A stretch of 64,000 nucleotides of DNA, from positions 496,001 through 560,000 of the forward strand of contig NZ_OY762267.1 in assembly GCF_963665245.1 (NCBI RefSeq), in the 5' to 3' direction. Every line of letters starts with the position of its first letter. Position 1 is the stretch's first letter. Shown here one piece after another: positions 44,524 through 52,359 of this stretch. The DNA comes from an uncultured Paludibaculum sp. GTDB taxonomy: Bacteria; Acidobacteriota; Terriglobia; Bryobacterales; Bryobacteraceae. A program made the translations under genes and the position numbers. The notes below the pieces were generated by a model. That model made no database searches. It was given only the letters and a program-made list of their open reading frames with translations, and was not told where the DNA came from.

Positions 44524-45360
44524 TCACTTCCGGCCCGATGACTTCGAACGCGGTCCAATGGGGGCAGCGAACTGATTGTGGGGCGTGAGGAGACTGGCGT
44601 ACGATCTTCTCAGCGCGCGGATTCCCTGTGAGGTGCGGTCGAGCGTAGCCATCTTCACACCCACGTCCTGCTCTCGGGTGAAGCGCGATGCTGTCAGCAG
44701 TTTCCGGCTCTCGCCATCGTAGAAACGAACGGCCATTTGGACGGCGGGCTCTGTGCCGTTTATCACTAGCAGATGTCCAAACGGAATGACGACCCGGACC
44801 ATATCTCCGACTCTGTCGAGATTGGAAGCAAAGGTCTCCCCGGCCTTGCGCGCAAACCTGGGGCGGTCGCTGATATAGCAGACGACGTTGAGTGGGATCC
44901 GAGCGTCTTTCGCAGCGTCCCGGATCAGGGCCGGCACTGGATCACAGTCGCACTTCGGATCGAGAACGCTATACGCAGCAGGTGGCTCAGAAGCAGCAAG
45001 TGACGTGAAAGCGATCGCGAAAAACGCCGAGCGTTTCGCCAGTTTTGGTCTGCAGGTCGAGTTCCCACACTTCCGGGGTTCCCCGGCCAGTTGTTCGCGG
45101 CCAGCCGGCGTGATCCTGTAGATCCGCGCCCGTCGGTTTTTCGACGTCATGCGCCAGACGCCGTCGATCCAGCCGTTGAGCTCCAACCGCTGGAGAACCG
45201 GGTAGAGCGAGCCCTCCTCGATGAGGAGTTCGTGGCCGGGCGATTGTTGAATGAACTGGGCTATGCCGTATCCATGGAGGTCGCGCGGCGACAGCGTCCG
45301 CAGGATCAACGTGGCCAGTGAACCGGGCAACGAATCGTTCTTCCGCGCTTTGGGCTTCAT
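44524..45360 (-). CDS. PadR winged-helix fused to a former secreted protein
   Basis: A 278-residue chimera. Residues 1-92 are a PadR domain (LPGSLATLILRTLSPRDLHG; IEEGSLYPVLQRLELNGWID; RRARIYRITPAGREQLAGE). From about 97 the PadR similarity ends and the chain reads CRPKLAKRSAFFAIAFTSLAAS, which looks like a signal peptide now buried at residues 106-123. A soluble domain of 150 residues follows (DPVPALIRDAAKDARIPLNVVCYISDRPRFARKAG), probably once exported. No ADOP follows it. This looks like a deletion that joined a PadR gene to a downstream secreted-protein gene. Whether the fusion is functional is unknown. Confidence 0.75.
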   Translation of the reverse strand: MKPKARKNDSLPGSLATLILRTLSPRDLHGYGIAQFIQQSPGHELLIEEGSLYPVLQRLELNGWIDGVWRMTSKNRRARIYRITPAGREQLAGEPRKCGNSTCRPKLAKRSAFFAIAFTSLAASEPPAAYSVLDPKCDCDPVPALIRDAAKDARIPLNVVCYISDRPRFARKAGETFASNLDRVGDMVRVVIPFGHLLVINGTEPAVQMAVRFYDGESRKLLTASRFTREQDVGVKMATLDRTSQGIRALRRSYASLLTPHNQFAAPIGPRSKSSGRK

Positions 45361-45361
45361 A

Positions 45362-45403
45362 CCAAGAATTCTTAGCTTACGGCGGCGAAATGACGCGAGT
45401 CAA
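45362..45403 (-). promoter_or_regulatory. Promoter/operator of the PadR-fusion gene
   Basis: Minus strand: TTGACT (45403-45398), 18-bp spacer, TAAGCT (45379-45374), and CCAAGAATTCTTAG (45362-45375), a one-mismatch version of the palindrome at 44465-44478. About 55 of 60 bases are shared with the other PadR promoter. Confidence 0.7.
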
Positions 45404-45424
45404 GTTCAGACGGTTTTGCCACCC

Positions 45425-45506
45425 CGCGTTCACATACGCCGGCCAGGAATCGCAGGAACGCGAGCCGCCGCCCGCAGTTCCCGCAGTATTAGTCTTTGCT
45501 CGCCTG
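45425..45506 (-). pseudogene. C-terminal fragment of the Cys-rich protein gene
   Basis: Minus-strand translation gives QASKD-stop-YCGNCGRRLAFLRFLAG, matching the last third of the protein at 15808-16176 (QASKDKYCRNCQRRLAFLRFLAS). An in-frame TAA replaces the Lys codon. No upstream portion remains. Confidence 0.8.
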
Positions 45507-45529
45507 CAGTAATAGTTGGCCATCTCCCT

Positions 45530-45572
45530 TTGCACTTCGACAAGGCCTGTTCTATGCTGGTTCTTGTCGAAG
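45530..45572 (+). promoter_or_regulatory. Promoter with flanking perfect inverted repeat
   Basis: TTGCAC (45530-45535), 17-bp spacer, TATGCT (45553-45558): a good sigma-70 promoter. It is bracketed by a perfect 10-bp inverted repeat, CTTCGACAAG (45535-45544) and CTTGTCGAAG (45563-45572), which would let a dimeric repressor, presumably a PadR, clamp the promoter. It drives the PadR remnant and the ADOP gene behind it. Confidence 0.75.
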
Positions 45573-45586
45573 CGAAAGGGGAGAAA

Positions 45587-45643
45587 ATGGGCGAGGAACG
45601 ACTGGAGTTGCCGCAGGGCACGCTGGATCCGCGAAGGAGTTGA
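45587..45643 (+). pseudogene. PadR gene reduced to 18 codons
   Basis: The frame MGEERLELPQGTLDPRRS-stop begins like a PadR protein (..LPQGTLDLLILKTL..) but breaks after GTLD. It ends 2 bp before the ADOP start, where a complete PadR stop normally sits. This is best explained by an internal deletion that kept both ends of the gene. Alternatively it now serves as a short leader peptide. Confidence 0.75.
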
Positions 45644-45645
45644 CC

Positions 45646-48351
45646 ATGCTCAGCGATCCGATTCACCGCCTGCGGTCCCTATTCTGCAGGAACAGGGTCG
45701 AACAGGAACTGGACGACGAGTTGCAATTCCACCTGGAGTGCGAGACGGAGAAGCTGGTTCAACGGGGCCTGAGCCACGCCGAAGCCACACGCCGTGCACG
45801 CCTCTCCCTTGGCGGTGCCGAACAAGTGAAGGAACACGTCCGTGAGGCTCGGGGCACACGCTGGTTGGAGGACCTCGCACAGGACCTCCGTTACGCGGTA
45901 CGGACTTCGGCGAAGAGCCCTGCATTCACGCTGACGGTGGTCGCCACGCTGGCGCTCGGCATCGGAGCTACGACGGCGCTGTTCAGTGTCGCGCATGCGG
46001 TTCTGTTGCGCTGGCTGCCGGTGGCCCATCCGCAGGAACTGGTGGTTCTTGCCCGGGACCCGAACCAGCCCTATGTGCCACACGGCCGCGCGGATTACCT
46101 CCGACTGCGGGACTACGCCGGTCAATCCTTTCAAGGCGTGGCGGCGGCGCACGAAAGCGGCACGGCAGGGTTCAGCATGGAACAGGCGGGCCACAGCGGA
46201 GCCCCCATCATCGTGAACCTCGCGTACGTATCCGGCACCTACTTTGGCGTGCTGGGCGTACAACCCACGGCAGGCCGGATGCTGGTGAAGGAGGATGAGG
46301 CCGCGCCCGGCGCGAACCGCTATGTGGTGCTCGACCACGGCTTCTGGCAACGGCAACTGGGCGGCGACCTGACCGTCCTGGGACGCACTGTGCGCCTGAA
46401 TAGCGTGCTCTGCACCGTGGTCGGCATCGCGAGCCCAGGTTTCCACGGCACCCAAGTCGGCAACACGCCAGACGTCTATGTGCCGCTCACCTTATACCCG
46501 AGCCTGGTGCCGACCATGCGGAATAACTGGGACCGGCGGTGGCGCCAATGGCTCACCATCACCGCCCGGTTGCGGCCCGGTGTGACGATGGCGCAAGCCG
46601 AGGCTCAGGTCACCTCCCTGCTGGGCGATCGCGCGGCGGAGTCTTCCCGGCTGGGGGTGACCTGGGGGCCGGGTGATGGCGCGGACCGTAGCTGGAGGCC
46701 TACGCTGCTTCCGGGTGCGCAGGGGCAGTCTCCCCTGCGGACACTGTATGGCAAGCCACTCGTCGTGCTGCTAGCGGCAGCCGGACTGCTGCTGGTGCTC
46801 TCGTGCGCCAATGTCGCCGGCCTGATACTGACGCGGGCGGGCTCCCGCCAACGCGAAATCGCGATGCGGCTGGCCGTGGGTGCGAGCCGCGGCCGGGTGG
46901 TTCGACAACTACTGACGGAGAATCTGCTGCTGGCCGCGCTCGGCGGCATGGTAGGGGTTGCGTTGGGGGTGGGCGGGTCCAAGGCCCTGGTCAACCTTTT
47001 GTCGATGCAGATGGCTGATGTAACGCTGGATGTCTCCCCCGATCCATCGGTGTTGGCAGTCTCGTTCGTGGCAACCGTGCTGGCAGGGCTGCTTTTTGGT
47101 TTGGCCCCGGCACTTCGCTCCTCGCGGCAGGACCTCACGGAAGCACTCAAGCGGTCCCCGAGTGTGTTTGGCCGAGTGCAGAGGCGTTTGTCAGCGCGGG
47201 AGATCCTGGTAGTCGCGCAAGTGTCCCTCTGCCTGGTGCTGCTGGTGGGCGTTGCGCTGTTGGCCCGCAGCTTCGCCCATCTCCAGACGATCGATCCCGG
47301 TTTCGCGCGTGATGGCGTCCTCCTGGTGCAAGTGCAACCAAGCCAATACGGCTACCAGGGTGCCCGTGCCCGCGCCTTCTACGAGCGGTTGCGAGAGCGG
47401 GTCGCGGCCCTGCCCGGCGTGCGGGCTGTCGGGCTGTCCGAGGAGACTCCCTTGGGCGGCGGCAACTCCGGCGGTACGGCGTCGGCGCCCGGCCGGTTCG
47501 GCGTGGGGGCCGTGGAAGCCTATGGTGTCAGCGCTGGTTACCTGGCCGCCATGGGCATTCCCCTGGTTTCTGGCCGTTATTTCTCGGTAGACGACGAGGT
47601 GCCTGGCGCGCCTCGGGTCGGCCTTGTCACCGAGAGCCTCGCCAGGCGTCTATTTCCCGGCGAGAATCCGATTGGCCGCCGGCTCTCCCGGGAAGAGCAG
47701 TACGACGCCCGGCAGTCGTTCGAGATTGTGGGCGTGGTAGGCGATGCCCGCTACTTTGGACTCCGTACTCCGCCTGTGCCCACTGTGTACGTTCCGCTCG
47801 AGCCCGCGGTGAGGAGCTTAGCCTTGAGTGTGCGGACGGAGGGTCCGCCAGAGTCCCTGATCCCGGCGGTGCGCCGCGAGACGGCCGCGCTCGACCCCGC
47901 CGTGCCGGTTCTGATGGCCCACACGATCAGGCACCGGCTCGATCGGGAGGTGGCCCAGGAGCGGCTGCTTTCCATCCTGGTGAGCGGCTTCGGCACGCTG
48001 GCGCTGGTGCTGGTGGCCGTAGGGCTTTACGGCGTGCTCGCGCAGTTGGTGACAAGCCGAACGAAAGAGTTCGGCATTCGTGTGGCGCTCGGCGCCCGTC
48101 GCTCGAACATCATCGGCCCTGTGTTGGGCGACATGGTACGGCTGGTCGGGGGCGGAGCCGCGATTGGCCTGCTCGGCGCGCTTGCTTCGGTGCGCCTGCT
48201 GGCGCGGTTCCTGTATGGGGTACCACCGTTCGATGTGCCGTCGTTCCTGATGGCGTTCGGCGTCCTCAGCGTGGTTGCCCTGGTGGCGAGCGGGGTGCCG
48301 GCGCGGCGGGCGGCCCAGGTTAACCCTGTGGTGGCACTGCGGAACGACTAG
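45646..48351 (+). CDS. ADOP-type FtsX/MacB-like orphan permease
   Basis: A 901-residue ADOP. The start at 45646 (MLSDPIHRLRSLFCRNRVEQELDDELQFHLE) has AAGGAG 6 bp upstream. The layout is complete: DLRYAVRTSAKSPAFTLTVVATLALGIGATTALFSVAHAVLL, central CANVAGLILTRAGSRQREIAMRLAVGASRGRVVRQLLTE, C-terminal RTKEFGIRVALGARRSNIIGPVL and RRAAQVNPVVALRND. Its expected PadR is deleted, so it is either constitutively expressed or under a PadR acting in trans. Confidence 0.92.
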   Translation: MLSDPIHRLRSLFCRNRVEQELDDELQFHLECETEKLVQRGLSHAEATRRARLSLGGAEQVKEHVREARGTRWLEDLAQDLRYAVRTSAKSPAFTLTVVATLALGIGATTALFSVAHAVLLRWLPVAHPQELVVLARDPNQPYVPHGRADYLRLRDYAGQSFQGVAAAHESGTAGFSMEQAGHSGAPIIVNLAYVSGTYFGVLGVQPTAGRMLVKEDEAAPGANRYVVLDHGFWQRQLGGDLTVLGRTVRLNSVLCTVVGIASPGFHGTQVGNTPDVYVPLTLYPSLVPTMRNNWDRRWRQWLTITARLRPGVTMAQAEAQVTSLLGDRAAESSRLGVTWGPGDGADRSWRPTLLPGAQGQSPLRTLYGKPLVVLLAAAGLLLVLSCANVAGLILTRAGSRQREIAMRLAVGASRGRVVRQLLTENLLLAALGGMVGVALGVGGSKALVNLLSMQMADVTLDVSPDPSVLAVSFVATVLAGLLFGLAPALRSSRQDLTEALKRSPSVFGRVQRRLSAREILVVAQVSLCLVLLVGVALLARSFAHLQTIDPGFARDGVLLVQVQPSQYGYQGARARAFYERLRERVAALPGVRAVGLSEETPLGGGNSGGTASAPGRFGVGAVEAYGVSAGYLAAMGIPLVSGRYFSVDDEVPGAPRVGLVTESLARRLFPGENPIGRRLSREEQYDARQSFEIVGVVGDARYFGLRTPPVPTVYVPLEPAVRSLALSVRTEGPPESLIPAVRRETAALDPAVPVLMAHTIRHRLDREVAQERLLSILVSGFGTLALVLVAVGLYGVLAQLVTSRTKEFGIRVALGARRSNIIGPVLGDMVRLVGGGAAIGLLGALASVRLLARFLYGVPPFDVPSFLMAFGVLSVVALVASGVPARRAAQVNPVVALRND

Positions 48352-48559
48352 CGCTTCAGGGATCTCCTGTCCTGTCTGTCCTGGGTCCCGCGATAGCAGA
48401 ATGCGCACGAGACTGACTCCGTTCGATGCGGGAGCGGCCAGCATTGGTCGTTCCCACTGCGACCGCCACCCGCGCCCATCTCGTCCCGCTCCCCGATCCT
48501 TGCGGCCGCGTCGCTCTCCCGGCACCGGCATCTCGACGAAAAGGTTACACCTTCCCCCG

Positions 48560-48588
48560 TTGACACCTCCGCGTCCTCGTTTCATCAT
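48560..48588 (+). promoter_or_regulatory. Promoter of the PadR-ADOP pair
   Basis: TTGACA (48560-48565), exactly 17 bp, CATCAT (48583-48588), about 19 bp before the PadR start codon. The -35 is consensus and the -10 is weak. Confidence 0.55.
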
Positions 48589-48607
48589 GGAGCTGTCGAG
48601 AGACGAC

Positions 48608-48943
48608 ATGTCGAAACAACAATCAGAAGTACCGTACGGGACGTTGGATCTGCTGGTGCTGCGGACGCTGGCCGTGATGGGGCCGCTGCACGGCTATGCC
48701 ATTGCCCGGCGCATTGAACAGGTCTCCGGGGATGCGTTGCAGTTGAGCCAAGGGTCCGTGCATCCCGCGCTCATCCGGCTGGAGCAGGAGGGCTGGATCC
48801 TCACCGAATGGGGCATTTCCGAGACCAATCGCAAGGTAAAGTTCTACTCCATCACCAAGGCCGGCCGGAAACAGTTGCTGGTGGAGGTGGCGAACTGGGA
48901 GAAGGCCACATCGCTGGTGGCCCGTTTTCTGGAGGAATCATGA
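48608..48943 (+). CDS. PadR-family regulator
   Basis: A 111-residue PadR: PYGTLDLLVLRTLAVMGPLHGYAIARRIEQV, then LSQGSVHPALIRLEQEGWILTEWG, then RKVKFYSITKAGRKQLLVE. Its stop overlaps the ADOP start (ATGA, 48940-48943). It resembles the PadR at 21049 more than those at 44-45 kb, so two PadR sub-lineages coexist here. It may also act on the operator at 45535-45572, whose own PadR is lost. Confidence 0.92.
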   Translation: MSKQQSEVPYGTLDLLVLRTLAVMGPLHGYAIARRIEQVSGDALQLSQGSVHPALIRLEQEGWILTEWGISETNRKVKFYSITKAGRKQLLVEVANWEKATSLVARFLEES

Positions 48944-51579
48944 CACTGCGGCGGGCGGCCCACAACCTGCTGGCGCTGCTGCGCAAGCGGCGCCTGGAGA
49001 CGGAACTCGAAGGCGAGATTCAGGCGCATCTGGAATTGGCCGAGCGAGACGCCGTGGCCCGCGGGCTTTCGCCGGAAGAGGCCCGGAGGGAGGCCCGCCT
49101 ACGGTTTGGAGGAGTGGAGCAAGTGAAGGAACTACATCGCGAGCGGCGGAGCTTTGTGTGGCTGGAAGCGCTGATGCGGGATCTTCGATACGGGTTGTCG
49201 TCGCTGGCGCGGTCCCCCGGCTTCACGGCTTCCGTAGTGGGCGTGCTGGCGCTGGGCATCGGCGCCAACGTGGCCATGTTCAGCGTGGTGGACGCCGTGA
49301 TGTTGAAGCCGCTGCCGTTCGCGGAACCGGACCGGATCGTGCGCGTGTGGGAGGCGCCCCGGCCCGGGGTGACGAACGCTACGAGCGCCGCGAATTTCCT
49401 GGAATGGAAGCGCCTGGCCACTGATTTTGAAGCGCTGTCGGCGGAGCAGTCCATCTCGGTTGCGCTGCAGAACGGCGGCGAACCGGCGCGGTTGAACGGC
49501 AAAGCGGTGACCGCTGAATACTTCCAGGTCTTCGGCACGCAGGCCAGGCTGGGCCGCACGTTCTCGGAGGAGGAAGATCAGCCGTCAGCGGAACGGGTGA
49601 TTGTCCTGAGTCACGCCGCGTGGCAGAACGATTTCGGCGCTGATCCGAACGTCCTCACCCGCCGGCCGATGCTGGATGGCGAACCGTACCAGGTGATTGG
49701 CGTGCTGGCGCCCGGCGCCTTTGATCGCGACGAGACCAAGTTCTGGAAGCCGCTGGTGTTCACGCCCGTCGAGCGGACGAGTAAGAGCCATTGGCTCACC
49801 GTATACGGCCGTCTGCGAGGCGGAGCGACGTTGACCCAGGTGAGCGAACGAATGCAGGCCGTCTACGCGGCCACGATGGAGAAAGCATCGGAGGAGGACC
49901 GCCAGGGCGCCATTGTTGTGGAGCAGCTCGCCCGCCTGCTGGTGGGCGCCAACCTGCAACGCTCGATCTCGATCGCCTTTGGCGCGGTGGCGCTGGTGCT
50001 GCTGATCGCTTGCGCCAATGTGGCAAACCTGCTGCTGGCCAAGGGCGCAACACGTTCGAGAGAACTGGCCGTTCGTTCCGCACTCGGCGCGAGCCGGGGA
50101 CGGCTGGTGGCACAGTTGCTCACGGAGACACTGGTGCTCTGCCTGCTGGGCGGCGCGGCGGGTGTTGCTCTGGCTGGATTGTTGATTCGCGTAGCGACAC
50201 CGGTTTTGAAAGAGGCGCTGCCGTTCACGGCGGAGGTCACGCTGGATCTGCGCGTGCTGGGCTTCGCCGGTGCGGTTGCCTTGGCCGTGGCACTGCTCAC
50301 CGGTACGTTTCCGGCGTTACAGACCTCGTTCGGCAGCCTGGCGCAGTCGTTGAACCGGGCGGCCCGCGGATCGTCCGGCTCGCACGCCCTTCTGCGGCGG
50401 GCGATCGTGATCGGTGAAGTCGGTTTGTCGCTGGTCCTGGTGTGCGGTGCTCTGTTGCTGTTGAAGAGCCTGTCGAAGCTCCAGCAGATCGAGACGGGCA
50501 TCCGCATCGAGCACGTGATCACCACATCGGTGGATCTGCCCAAGTCTTCGTATCCGACTCCGGAGAAGGCGGCTCAATTCTACGACGCCGTGACGGAGCG
50601 GCTTCAGGCCGTGCCCGGCATCAGCCGGGTGGCAATGACTTCGCACATGCCTCTACAGTGGATCGGCAACGGTGAAGCGCTGCGAGAGCCTGGCGAGCAG
50701 AAGCTGGTGCGCGTGCGCCTGAAGCGAGTGGATCCAGGGTATTTTCAGGCACTCGGGATTCCGCTGCTGGCGGGCCGCGGGGTCACCAACCGGGACACGG
50801 CCAGTGCGCCGCGCGTCATTGTGATCAATGAGACGCTGGCCGCGCGGTTGAAAGATGTCGGCCGCGTGCAACAAGCCGTCGGCCGGCGAGTGCGCGTATC
50901 GATGCCACCCTTTGGGGACCCCACTGAACTGATGCCCGAGGTGGAGATTGCCGGCGTGATTCGAGGTGAGCGGGTAGGCCCGCCGGGCATGCGTGATCCA
51001 CCGGTGGTCTACGTGCCGCTGGCCCAGGCGCCGGCCACACATGTCAAGCTGATCGTCCTGGCGCAGGCCGATGCGGCGGGTGTGGTGCCCACCATGCGCG
51101 AAGCCATGCGAGCCGTTGACCCGAATCTTCCATTGGGCGAAGTGGCCACGCTGGAGCAGGTGCGGGCGCGCACGCTGTCGGGCGCCAGCCGACCGGCCTG
51201 GTTGATCGGCGTCTTCGCCGCGATTGCCGCATTGCTGGCCGGCATCGGACTTTACGGTGTGATCTCGCACACCGTGTCGCAGCGGCGTAGAGAGATCGGC
51301 ATCCGCATGGCGCTGGGTGCGCGTTCCCGTGACGTGCTCTCCCAGGTTCTGCAGAACGCGCTGTCGCTGGTGTGCGTTGGACTCGGATTGGGCCTGCTGG
51401 GCGCCGTGGCGCTGACGAGGGTCATGAAGAGCCTGCTGTACGAGGTATCGCCCATGGATCCGCTGGCGTTTGCCGCCGGCTGCCTTTCGATGATCCTGGT
51501 TGGATTGCTGGCAGGGTGGCTGCCCGCCCACCGCGCAGCCGGTGTGGACCCGGTGACCACGCTCCGCGACGAAGGTTGA
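48940..51579 (+). CDS. ADOP-type FtsX/MacB-like orphan permease
   Basis: An 879-residue ADOP: N-terminal RRLETELEGEIQAHLELAERDAVARGL, first unit DLRYGLSSLARSPGFTASVVGVLALGIGANVAMFSVVDAVML, central CANVANLLLAKGATRSRELAVRSALGASRGRLVAQLLTE, C-terminal RRREIGIRMALGARSRDVLSQVL and RAAGVDPVTTLRDEG. GGAGG lies 5 bp before the ATG. Coupled to the preceding PadR. Confidence 0.92.
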   Translation: MTLRRAAHNLLALLRKRRLETELEGEIQAHLELAERDAVARGLSPEEARREARLRFGGVEQVKELHRERRSFVWLEALMRDLRYGLSSLARSPGFTASVVGVLALGIGANVAMFSVVDAVMLKPLPFAEPDRIVRVWEAPRPGVTNATSAANFLEWKRLATDFEALSAEQSISVALQNGGEPARLNGKAVTAEYFQVFGTQARLGRTFSEEEDQPSAERVIVLSHAAWQNDFGADPNVLTRRPMLDGEPYQVIGVLAPGAFDRDETKFWKPLVFTPVERTSKSHWLTVYGRLRGGATLTQVSERMQAVYAATMEKASEEDRQGAIVVEQLARLLVGANLQRSISIAFGAVALVLLIACANVANLLLAKGATRSRELAVRSALGASRGRLVAQLLTETLVLCLLGGAAGVALAGLLIRVATPVLKEALPFTAEVTLDLRVLGFAGAVALAVALLTGTFPALQTSFGSLAQSLNRAARGSSGSHALLRRAIVIGEVGLSLVLVCGALLLLKSLSKLQQIETGIRIEHVITTSVDLPKSSYPTPEKAAQFYDAVTERLQAVPGISRVAMTSHMPLQWIGNGEALREPGEQKLVRVRLKRVDPGYFQALGIPLLAGRGVTNRDTASAPRVIVINETLAARLKDVGRVQQAVGRRVRVSMPPFGDPTELMPEVEIAGVIRGERVGPPGMRDPPVVYVPLAQAPATHVKLIVLAQADAAGVVPTMREAMRAVDPNLPLGEVATLEQVRARTLSGASRPAWLIGVFAAIAALLAGIGLYGVISHTVSQRRREIGIRMALGARSRDVLSQVLQNALSLVCVGLGLGLLGAVALTRVMKSLLYEVSPMDPLAFAAGCLSMILVGLLAGWLPAHRAAGVDPVTTLRDEG

Positions 51580-51676
51580 CCGGCTGCCGTTTCGCAAGCA
51601 GTGGAGATTGTGGCCAGCGAGCCTCTCAATGAAGGCATCCTGCCTATCGGGCCCGAAACTGCGAGAATAGAAGGGA

Positions 51677-52198
51677 ATGGACTACTTTTCGCCGGCGCAA
51701 TGTGCCGGGTACGTTGCGCTGGTGCTGGGCGTGGGGGCGTTTCTGAGTAGGGACGACCGGCGGATGAAGCTGCTGCTCTCGGCGGAGAGCGTGGTGTATG
51801 GGGCGCACTATCTGATGCTGGGGAACCTGGCGGCGGCGGGGTCGGCCGGAATCTCGGCTGGCAGGACCTACCTGTCCGTGCGTTCGCGGTCGTTGTGGCT
51901 GGCGGCGGGCGCGGTGGCATTGAATGTCGCAGTGGGGTTGAAGGTGGCCCACGGGGGCTGGGGGTGGCTGCCGGTCGTGGCGTCGTGCGTGGCAACGGTC
52001 GCGTTCTTCACCCTGGAGGGCGTGCGGTTGCGGTTGGTGCTGCTGACGACGACCCTGATGTGGCTGGTGAATGGGTATGTCAGCCGCTCGATCGGTGGCA
52101 CGGTACTGGAGTCGCTGATCGCGACGGCGAACGTTTCGACGCTGGTGCGGATGGGCCTGGAGAGGGTGCGAGCAAGGGTCCACGCAGATTGTGGCTAA
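51677..52198 (+). CDS. YgjV-family inner-membrane protein
   Basis: A 173-residue protein with five or six hydrophobic helices. It has the YgjV/Imp-YgjV layout: QCAGYVALVLGVGAFLSRDDRRMKLL, then SVVYGAHYLMLGNLAAAGSAG, then R.YLSVRSRSLWL and TATLMWLVNGYVSRSIGGTVLE-like segments. Function unknown in the family. It stands between two ADOP genes but has its own short leader. Confidence 0.8.
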   Translation: MDYFSPAQCAGYVALVLGVGAFLSRDDRRMKLLLSAESVVYGAHYLMLGNLAAAGSAGISAGRTYLSVRSRSLWLAAGAVALNVAVGLKVAHGGWGWLPVVASCVATVAFFTLEGVRLRLVLLTTTLMWLVNGYVSRSIGGTVLESLIATANVSTLVRMGLERVRARVHADCG

Positions 52199-52359
52199 CG
52201 GTCGCGGCTGGGGTGGACGTCACCATTCACGCTCGACGAAGAGTGGCGGGCGGACATAGGGCGTCGCGGAAGTGCATGCGCGGCAGCGGACACGGCCGTC
52301 CCAGATTCGAACAAGCCTCCCAGTGCTTGGCTTGATTCCCAACTACTTGTGACGGCCCC

